From NCBI GenBank assembly GCA_963693285.1, contig OY848917.1:30143245-30207244 (forward strand): 64,000 nucleotides of DNA, written 5' to 3'. Numbering within the stretch: the first letter of the stretch is position 1; each line of letters begins with the position of its first letter. Below, piece by piece: positions 35,291-47,300 of this stretch. A program made the translations under genes and the position numbers. The notes under the pieces are model-generated. The model was not told the origin of the DNA. It saw only the letters and a list, made by a program, of their open reading frames with translations, and ran no database searches. This DNA comes from Xestospongia muta. Lineage: Eukaryota > Porifera > Demospongiae > Haplosclerida > Petrosiidae.

Positions 35291-35348
<58 letters not shown>

Positions 35349-38300
35349 CAATAATAATAATAATAATAATAATTATTTCCAATTTCTAGATCAGTATTTA
35401 TGTAAGAGATGTTACTAGCTTGGTAAAATGCCACATGATGCTATATAAAGTGTAATAGTACTGTTAGTTTGCTTTGCTTGTCTCCATGTATAGTACATGT
35501 CCCAGATACAATGTGGACAGAACCTGTCCTTTTATGGGTGACCATCTGCATACCAACAGGTAGTGGGAAGGCACCACTTTTCAATTTTATTTATCATTTT
35601 GGACAAATTAAGAAAAGAGTTTAAATTGTCCTCAGTTAGGCAGGCCATCATGGCTTCTTGATGAAGCCAGTTTTGAGAAAATGGGAGATATGTGGTGAAG
35701 ACAAAATGGTCAGATGTTAGGTCTTTATGAACTGTCTTCATTGCTAGCTCAAATCAAGTATAATTATTGATATTTACAAGTGAAATCTAGATACAATTTC
35801 CTATGATGATGACTGCCATTTCTGGAAGCATGCAAGTAAGGCAGTTCAATCTGCTATAAGTATTATAGCCAATAATTATAGTCATAATTACTATAGTACA
35901 GTAACACCATGGCTATCATGGTATATACATGGATACAATGTATCTATGTAGCTAACTACACAATTGTCACCCTAAGTTTACATTGTATAGTAACACATGG
36001 TTATCATAGTATGTACATGGACACAATGTATCCATGTAGCTAAGTACACAGTTACCACCAATGGGTATATTGTAGAGTAACTCGTGGTTATCATAGTATG
36101 TACATGGACACAATGTATCATCCTTGCAGCTAAGTACACAGTTACCACCAATGGGTATATTGTATAGTAATCCATGATTACCATGATACATACATTGATA
36201 CAATACATCCACACAGCTAATTACATAGTTGCCATCCTATGGCTACATTGTATAGTAATCTATGGTTATCATGATACATACATGAACACAAGACTTGTAC
36301 TCATTAATCACAAAATCAAAGTGTGCGCAGCAAGACATTAGTCAATATATTCGAATTACATAAAGTTTGCAATAAAAAAGTTTTATAACAAATTTGTAAA
36401 GTTTAAATATATAATTATATAGATAGATAGATAGATATGCCCACGTATAACTATGTAGTCCAAACCAAACTTAGTACCATGTGACATACTGCATATTCCA
36501 GAAATACAATCTTGTACAAGCAATGGTTGTTAACATAGTTGTAGTTTTAATTATACTCACCTTATTCTTAACATCAATTTGAACAGTATGGTTGAAAATT
36601 ACCCTCATAAGGTCAACATTGTTATGATAGGCTGCCCAGCATAAAGCAGTATCATCATCCTGAGAATATAAAGATAGAAATGCAATAAGTAACAGATTAT
36701 AATCATGTTTCACAACTTTTACATGGCTAAGTGTAACAGTATTTAGTTTGGTTGTTTATCTGTTACCATGGAAAAGCACTATAAACTGGTATAATTTTAA
36801 AACTATTCATTATATAATGATGAAGCTTTGATCATATTACAAAAGATATTTTCTATCTTGTACTTGTATTTGCAAGCATACAGTCTAGAAAGAAAGTTTA
36901 CAATAAAAACATTTGTGACCTGATTTGCAAAAAGGGACCACTTCTGGCAAAACATTTGTGACATGATTTATGAAAAAAAACAACTGTTAAAACATCAAAA
37001 AACATTTTTGTATACATACAGCTGCTATAATATGCACAACTATTCATGGAACTTCATCTGTTTATACAAAAGTGTTTTTTCAGGTGTTATAACAGTGATC
37101 CTTTTTCATAAACCATATCACAATTGTTTGACAGAAGTGGTCCCTTATTTCAAATCAGGTCACATTTATTATCATGTGACAATTAAAACTACAATTACTC
37201 TTTTTAGATTAGATAGGAAACAGGACATGTGTCTTTATTGCAACATTTCCCATTTCACATATTACAATAGGGCTATAGACTTAGTTTCATTCTAGACCCT
37301 TTTATGCTTGTTTGCTTGACAATAAAGATGAAAGGTTACCTCATTAAACTAAAGATATGTAAACATATGTACTACTACAGTAAGTGGCTTTGTTAAATAG
37401 TATTATATTAACTCACTTTATCCTCGATGTCAACAGAACAGCCACTCTCAATCAGAAGAAGTGCAACATCTGTATGATTATCATAAGCAGCTCTAATAAG
37501 TGCTGTCTCTCCATCCTAATATAACATAAGATATAAAGAGAATAAATAGATGTACATATAATGTTCCTTCTGTTAACATCAAATTATGACAAGATATGTA
37601 CAATATGCTCTCAGAATATACTTTACAAAATTTAAACTACTAAGCATTCAATGTTTAATAACTTAAGGTATATATTTATAAATATCGTAGAGAGGCAACT
37701 ACGTCATATTTCAAGAAATGGTGATAGTAATTCTATTGCAATTTCTACAGTAGCATTGTGGTGTAATGAAATCATTCAATTACAATTTTTACTAACAAAT
37801 ATCTTTATTATCATATCACATTTAAAGCTATAGTACTATTTTAAACTTGTCATTATTGCAACATTTCCTAATGTAAGAAATCAAAATGAAATTCACAACA
37901 GTAGTCTGGGGATGACATTACTTCCTACATTTCACATATTTTAATAGAGCAATAGGCCTTGTTTGCTTTTATATCTTACTATGTCTGTTAGTTTATTGAT
38001 AAGAAGGAGAGGTTAGCTCATTAGACTAAAAATATATAAACATATGAACTACTACAGTAAGTGACTTTGTTAAACAATATTATATTAACTCACATTATTC
38101 TTAATATCAACAGAACAGCCTCTCTCAATCAGAAGAAGTGCAATATTTGTATAGTTATTCTCAGCAGCCACATATAATGCTGTCTCTCCATTCTAATATA
38201 ATGTAAGATATAAAAAGAATAAACAGATATACATAATTATAATGTTCCTTCTGTTAACATCAAATTATGACTACAATATGTACTATGTGGTCTCAGAACA

Positions 38301-41300
38301 CACTTTACAAAAATGAAATCACTGAACATTGAACAGGTATGTTCAGTGCTTATTAACTTAAAGCATATATTAATATTTTAATAAAATTGTAGAGAGGCAA
38401 TTATGTCATATTTCAAGCTACAGTAACTATCTTTGAATGTGACAGGAAACAGGACATATATCTTTATTGCAATACTTCCTATTCCAAATATTGCAATAGG
38501 GCAGTATATTAAGTTTTGTTCTAGACTCTCCTTTGCCTGTCAGCTTGTCAATAAGGATAAAGCATTTGCTCATTAAACTAAAGATTTATAAACATCTGAA
38601 CATAACTACAACAGTAAGTGGCTTTGTTAAATAGTATTATATTAACTTACTTTATCCTTGATGTCAACAGAACAGCCACTCTCAATCAGAAGAAGTACAA
38701 CATCTGTATGATTATTTCTAACAGCTATAATCAAAGCTGTCTCTCCGGTCTAATATAACATAAGATATAAAGAGAACAATGAAATGTACATATAAATGAT
38801 ATAATGTTTCTCTTGTTAACATCAAATTATTATGACAATATGTACAATATAGTCTCAGAATATAATTTACAAAAATTAAAGTACTAAACATTGAATGGAT
38901 ATATTCAGTGTTTATTAATTTAAAGCATATATTTATGAAATTGTTATAAAATTGCAGAGAGGCATATATATCATATTTCAATCTATAGTAACTATTTTTG
39001 AATGTGACAGAAAAAGAACATATGTCTTTATTGCAATATTTCCTATTCCAAATATTACAATGGGGTAGTATTTTAACTTTTGTTCTAGACTCTCTTTTGC
39101 CTGTCAGCTAGCTTGTCAATAAAGATGACATCACATTTTGATAGGATATGTATAATGTGGTCTCAGAATATACTTTACAAAAATTAAAGCACTAAACATT
39201 CAATGTTTAATAACTTAATGTATATATTTATAAATATTGTAGAGAGGCAACTGTGTCATATTTTAAGAAATGATGACAGTAATTCTATTGAAATTTCTAC
39301 ACTAGCATTGTGGTAAGATGAAATTGTTCAATTACAATTTTTCCACACAAATATACTTATTATCATATAACATTTAATGCAGAATGTAGGTGGATAAATG
39401 TGATTAAAAGATAAGGGTCATTATTACAATATTTCCTAATGTAAGAAATCAAGGTAAAAATACCAGAATGAAATTTACTGTAGTGGTCTGGGGATGACAT
39501 TACTTCCTACATTTCAGATATTTTAATAGAGCAATAGGCCTTGTTTGCTTTTATACCTTACTATGTCTGTTAGTTTATTGATAAGAAAGAGAGGTTAGCT
39601 CATTAGACTAAAGATATATAAACATATGAACTACTACAGTAACTGGCTTTGTTAAACAATATTATATTAACTCACATTATTCTTAATATCAATAGAACAG
39701 CCTCTCTCAATCAGAAGAAGTGCAATATCTGTATGGTTATTCTCAGCAGCCACATATAATGCTGTCTCTCCATACTAATATAACATAAGACATATAGAGA
39801 ATAAAGAGATGTATTTATGCATAGCAAATTTAAAGAAAAGAAGTCATGTCATGTATGATACTACTGATGTGACAATTGCAATAATAACTTATTAAAGTTG
39901 TGAAACTGTCTTACTAGTTTTACTTGAATTCACAGACTAACTTTCCTGATATCACAGTGTCCAATAAAATTACTCAATTCAAAACTTACAAATCAAATAT
40001 CTTATTATCATGTGACAATTAAAGGTAAAGTTACTATTTTTAAACTTGACAGGAAACAGGTCATGTGTCCTTGTTGCAACATTTTCTATTTCACATATTG
40101 CAACGAACACCATCTATATTTAAAACTGGTGAGGCTCTCTAATTTTGTTATAATTTAAAAGATATATTCTTATTTTATCTATAAAAGTCTGCTCTAAAAT
40201 AAATTACAATACGACAATCTAATTTGTTGAATTGTATTAACATAGTTTATACCACATTAGCGATGTTAATATTGGCTTGTTTGTTGAGTGATTCTCTAAC
40301 ACCTTCTACATCACCTTCCTCTGCACATTTGAGTAGATGAGAATCCTGTAGAAGAGATCACAGTACATGATTTATGTCTATATAACATAACATAATACTG
40401 ATACAATATAATTCATTGATCATTATATTACATCATACATTACATATAACTGATTAATGAGTTATGATGTATACCTAAACAATAGTGCTAGCATTACTAA
40501 TAGAGGATTTAATATTACTCTAATTGACTTATGTTGATACTGTTAGCTTTGTATCCTATCTATAAAGTTATAGTTTATTCAACAACTTACAACTTTTACT
40601 GCCTCAAGATTACTGGCTCCTGATTCTATCAATAGCTTCACAATGTCATCTTTATCTTCCAAATAGGCAGCAAGTAAGGGTGTTCTGCCATACTAAGTGA
40701 TAACAAATATATCGTGTTAATTACGACATATTACATAATATCAAATGAGACTATACAATTTGTAACACGCTATATCTTATCATATACTATATTGTCCTGT
40801 TTACTGAATAATTCAGAAATATATGTAAGTATACAAAGCTTTCTGTTAGTTATAGGAGCTGTTTTACCAGATGTTGTTGAATACATTAATATAATTTGGT
40901 TGTATAGTATACTTGTCAAATTAAACAAACAAATATCTCTAAGTAAAGGTTACGATTTGTTTTGGTTAGTTTTGGTTGGTTTTTGACTTATTTCGTAATC
41001 CGTATACATACATGTGACTATGTGACTTCTGTTGAATAAACATCAGTAATACTCAGTACATGTACATGTCAATATTTACATATTATAACATAAATACATG
41101 ACATGTCACTGACCTTGTCTAGAACATCAACTTGAGCTCCATAGTCTAGCAATACTTGAACTACTTTATCATGACCATTGGCGCATGCTATGTACAATGG
41201 AGTCTTGCCATCCTAAAGAACATATAAATATTATTGTCACATACTACCACAAACTATATAACAAAAGTATTACTAAGATATATTAGAAAACATTCACCCT

Positions 41301-44300
41301 CTATTGGAAGAAAGTTCTTATTTTCAGAAATTGAGGAAAAGGATAAGGTGGAAGTTGTCAGTCAATAACTTGTTAATCAGATATTCGAAAAAAATTGACT
41401 GTGATAGTAAATTTACAACTATAATATTGCTACATGATGTTATTTCAGAGACACACTTAATTTTGATAAAACTTTATAAACTTTTATAATCTAAACCATG
41501 ACAAAAATGCTATGTGATACTAGAGAACATTTACAATCTGCTAGGGTAGGTCTTACTTGAAGTTATCAATAGATGTACCAAAGGTGTATGATGTAGACTA
41601 ATATATAATAATACACTAATATAGTTACTCCATACTCTACCAGTATATAGTACTTAGATTGATCTCTTTGTTTAGTAAGAAATAGTAGCTAGAATTCAGT
41701 CCCTAGTACCTAACAATTACAATAAATGCATACTCTCTTATTATTATTGATAAATGTACAAGCATGCCAAAAGGAAGAGATAAGACGGTGAACAATTGCT
41801 GTGTTTAAACAAAAAGGAGGAAATAAATAGCAAATTCTCAGTTATGAACAATAGAAATTGAAGGGACTAGCTGCTTATGAAGAGTATTTTGTATGGCTTT
41901 GTGAGTATATATTCATCATTAGCTGTTTTGTTTATTTCCATTTGATATAATAATTTAATACAAATCTAAGTAGATAGCATCATTTATCTGAATTATGGAC
42001 ATAATATTGTGAGATGGAGTCCACTGTAAGTGTGGATAATCTTATAGCAATAACCTTTATCTCAGTTTTCTAGTCAAGTACAGAAATAGTGTCAAAACTA
42101 TACAAATAATTAGAAAGACTCTTTTAAAAACACATTAAATTGAATCATCTTTAATGGCTTTTTGGTTGACTTATAGAGACAGATGACAGATATAGATTGA
42201 TTTAGAAGGCATCAGTAACTGTCATTAAAGTATAGTTTAACTAGTATGAGAACTTCCAGTTTGTTAAAGTAGTAATTTGTTAACTACTAATTTATTCTAG
42301 ATGGTAGTAACTATAGTGTGACCAGTATAGTTTGTCTAAGTTGAGAAGAACAACCTTACCATGTGAATAACTTTGCTGTTTTACAAGCTGTGCATATGAG
42401 ACTTACACCAAGCAGCTCTGTTTGGTAATATAAATGTAAAACTTGCTACTCTAGTGTTATAAAACAGCAGTGGACTAGAAAAAACTCCATTCATTCTCAA
42501 TGACTTACATTTGGAATTCCTCGTGTTTTTCTCAATCAAGAATTTAACGACTATAACTTTTACCTTGGTCAGGCACTCATTTGCCATGTAGAAATTTAAA
42601 ATGCAGTGCATATTGGACAAAACAGACTGAGATAATTCCTCATGTTAAATTCCATACATACAACACTGAATTTTAAATAGAGTGTTCTTCCCAATTCAGA
42701 CAGACAATACACTAGTAACTACATCATGGGGTGTGGTTTGTTCTATTAGTCTATTCAAACTCACATGTACTAACATCTATTTAAAATCCTCAATTATAAC
42801 TTTCTATACTCCTCTAAAGAAGATTGGTACTTACAATAAATACAACAAAGGGTGTGGCTTATTGTCATTGACATATAACCATATCTACTATCATCAATTT
42901 ACATTCCTCATTTTAAAAGCATCATGTTCTTTGATATTTAAATAAAGAAGACAAGTCACACTTATATGCTCTCTCTTTCTTAACATTACAAGTTAACTCT
43001 AATATATACTCATGTATACTACACTACAATAGTTCTCATATACACATAGAGCTACATATGTATATAGTTCATCAATAACAATAAACCACTCCCCTTGTTG
43101 TAGTAATTACATATACTGTATAACAGTTTTTTTTCAAGGGCAGCATATTTCGCGAATTTCACGGAATTTAGGACAATTCGTGAAAATAACTGACATGAAA
43201 AAATTCCTACACAGTTAAACTATAGATTATTAATACTACATAATAATCTATGGTTAAATATAAACCTACTTGTGGCATGTGGATCAATACAAATATGGCG
43301 TTACTGAATTATTTCAAGAAATCTAGCTTTTTGCCTAATCCTAATGGACCCCTATCAGAACAAATGCCATCTTCTTGTGTAGTTTTGGCTAATAGAGATG
43401 TTCAGAACCTACTTAATGATGAAAACCTCAGATCTAAAAGACGTCAATACACAAAGTATTCTGAGTATGAAAGAGCTAAAGTAGTGAAGCAAGTGTCCGA
43501 GATGGGAGTTACAAACTCAATACAATTTCTTAAAACGTGTTTGCTGACCGTCTTTCAAAGGAAACTATTGTTTGCACCTGGAAAAAGCAATATGAACAGG
43601 AAATTAAGCTATAGTGTATAGTTCACATGGTCTCCTTATAATTAAGTTTTAAGGGGCACAACTATAGAATGTGTAACAAATTCGTGAAATTTCCATACAC
43701 GAATGCAAATTTTAGCTTCATTTGCAAAATATACTGGCCTCGAAAAAAACTGTTATACAGTAAAATATATGGCATGCCTTTTGTACTAAAATTAATGTTG
43801 TATTAATGGGTGTGGCTTCCACATGGTAATTGACTGTTTGTATACTTTTATAAAATTTAAACTTTAAACACTTGACCATACTAGGTACAGCCAGTACTGA
43901 GCCACTCCTATTATTACAATATTTAATTTGACACAAATGGTTAAAAAGGAATGAATAAACAACAACTAATGTTTTTTGGTTTTTGGCAGATAAAGATAAA
44001 TTAATACCTACATTGAAAAAAGCTAACAAACACCAAGGAGTTAATAGAAGAAATATGATAATTATCTTAATTAAAGGACCAGTACAACTGTACTTGAGAC
44101 ACCTTACTTTGTTTGCCAGATTGGTCCTAGCATTAGCCTTTAATAACATTTGTACAATTTCACTGGAGCCATCCTTTGATGCAGTATAGAGAGGAGTCTT
44201 GCCTTTCTATATAGAGATAAACGTCATGTCACGAACATCAAATTAACTAGTGAGTATAATAATGTATATGTTACATCTAAATTATATTAACATTAAATAA

Positions 44301-47300
44301 AAATAATGCATTATTTTTTGTGTGTTTCATGTCAAAGGATACTGGTATACATGTACTTGTATATGTACATGTACAGTATGTAACAAATATATGTGTACAG
44401 TACAAGTACATATATCATATACTTGTCACATATAATGACCAACTATATATACAATTATAAAAAGCAACAAAAAATTGTTGTGTCATTGAATCCATATTAA
44501 CATTTAAATAAGTCAAGTAAGTGTACTAGGAATATGTGGATATGTAGAGTTTGTCTTATGTAGTGATAGGCCAGATTTAATGACATGACAAATGTAACTT
44601 TGATCTCTTAGTCTGTACAGAATAATAATAAACTTTAACATTTGTAGCATAATATCTGTATACCTAGCTTCTATTCACTATGAACATAACTGATATAACA
44701 TGCTATTACTAATATGTGATTCTAGGTTCCAGTAAAGCAATTACTAAATTCCTAAGCGTGACTGAGCCACACACACACAATATATATATATATATATATA
44801 TAAACTATGGTAAGATTTTGCTGCACTGTTCAGATTAATTGCCTTACAATAAGGCACTACTAACAATTATAATGTAATCATATTGAAACTATAGTGACAT
44901 AAAAGACATTATCTCTTCATTAAACAAAGTAACTAAGTGTGGATTGTCAAATGACCAAATACTGAAATAACTGTTACATCTTCACATGTTATGTCCAGGG
45001 GCGGTTCTAGGAATGGCGTTAGGGGGAGCTATAAGTTTAGGACCACGCCTTTTATATTGCGCATGCGCAAATATAGCGCAGTTTAAAATTTAATCATGAA
45101 GTATTTCCGTCATTCTCATTCGTCTCGGGTACAACCTAGCGAACTTGTCCAGGGCGGCTTCGAGGTCGATGTCAATATCACTATGTACGTGAAGTAGAGT
45201 AAGCCCAGTCAATCTGGTGTTGGTCATTGTCGATCTAAACGGAGTCTTGCTCCTTTTTAGGCTGCTGAAGGACCTCGTAGTAGGTGTGGCGCCGCGTGTT
45301 ATAAGCGAGCTAAAGTGCGCGATAAGGTTCTCGGCAATAGTTTTGGGCGCTACAGAACGAGATTATAACTCGGGTTAGTTCTCTCTAGAGGCGAAAATTT
45401 GAGCGAGGGGGGTGCTCAAGCCCCCTTAGCCCCCCCCTAGAACCGCCCCTGATGTCTACATTATATAACATTAATAGTGGTTAATACTAAACCACACCCC
45501 TAAAATTTAAAATGTCAATCATTAAGTGATAGTATCATTGGAAAATGAGGCATAAATTACATCAACAAGCATATTGTAGTATGTTCATTATGACCAGTTC
45601 TTGTATAAGGAACTTAACACATTCTAAAATCACTGAAGTACAAGGTCTTGCTACTGAAAATTGTGTTACTATAGTGACTTCAATTTATGAGAAAACTACT
45701 TTACTCAAAAACTAGTTCCCATTGATCATGTTTAATAGGTGTGTCAATCTTTGATTGACAGTAAATGCATTTACTGTCATAAAATCTTTAAAATGCTATA
45801 AATACATAATTTTGTTATAAAAAGACTCTGAAAGGTTGTAAGGTGATTGAAAAGAACAGTTATCATTTTATATTTGTTGTCAGACAAGGGTTAATAAATA
45901 AGGGTTTAGGGTTACCCTAATGTCTGTTATTATTTAACTCGGAGTACAAGAGAGGTTTAACATAGGTCTTAACATAGAATTGACCCTAAAAATTAACATG
46001 ATTTATTTAAAAAGTTGTATGCTGTATTGATAAGTCATGATTACAACCATAGCTAAACAATGATAATACATAGAGATCATTTTCTGCCCATTTCTTATGT
46101 CACCAAAATCATTTCATTAACTTTTACTGTGTTACATAACTCAATATGAATACATAATATGTCACTGACCTTGTTTGGAACATCCACTTGAACACCATGG
46201 TCTAGTAATACTTGGACTACTCCATCATTAATTCGGTAACATGCTATGTACAATGGAGTCTTGCCATCCTAAACAACATAAAATACTATTGTAACATACT
46301 ACCACAAACTATATACCAAAACCATTACTAAGTGATAGTAGATAACATTCATCCTCTGTTAGGAAAAAGTTCCTGTTTTTAGGAATTGAGGAAAAGGATA
46401 AGGCGGAGGGGAGGTTGGCAGTTCAAAAAATTGTTAATTAAATATTTAATAAAAATTACAGTAATAGTAAGTCATAACATAATGCTGCTATTTGCTATTA
46501 TTTCAGAAACACAGATAATTTCAATAATCCTGCATAAACCTTTATAATCTAAACTATAACTAAAAACATTGGATAAAATCCTAAAAATTGTTGGGGCTAT
46601 AAATATATACAGTGTACATGTATAGGGAAGAAGAGAGTGGCACAATTCAATGGAAATACAGTGTACGATGTATATTATGAAAAAGCACATGAGATACTCC
46701 ATAAATCACAAAGAGAAATTGCCATTTTAGCATTTTCTGGACCATTTGTAAGACAATGAGACTATACTAACATTACTGACACTTTCATGACATATTTCAC
46801 ACAAATTTCAGAGTCTTAATTCTCAAGAAAGTCAACAATAAATCTTTAAAATTTAAAGTAAGTTTAAGAAAATGTATGAACTAGTTTATGCTAAGCATAG
46901 AAACCTTATTATTAAATTTGCTTAAACTTTGTAAATCCCTGGAGTTTCCTCTCTCACTATGTAGGTAAAGACACTTAAAATCGATAGTAAAGGAACTAGG
47001 TAAGTATTTACAGTTGAAAGATTTTTAGATCAATGCAAATTTCATAACAAACATGGATGAGTTCTGCCTTTAGTTTCTAGACTTATTAAATAGTGACAAT
47101 CTACACATCAAGAATTTTTCTCTCAGACAACTAAAGCATGAAGTATATGTTTTAAACAAAAAAAATCTTCCTAAAGAGAAACTTTACAATCTACATCACA
47201 CATGTTTGAATGTCTATGTCCACATGTTTCATACATGTACATGTACATGTATACAAGATATACAAACATATTATTACTACATTGTAATAACATCAATATT

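Noticed and set aside
35967..36214. Two overlapping minus-strand frames with CPCTYYDNH repeats
   Set aside because: They arise from an 87-90-base minisatellite whose unit is not a constant multiple of three; no start context or splice support.
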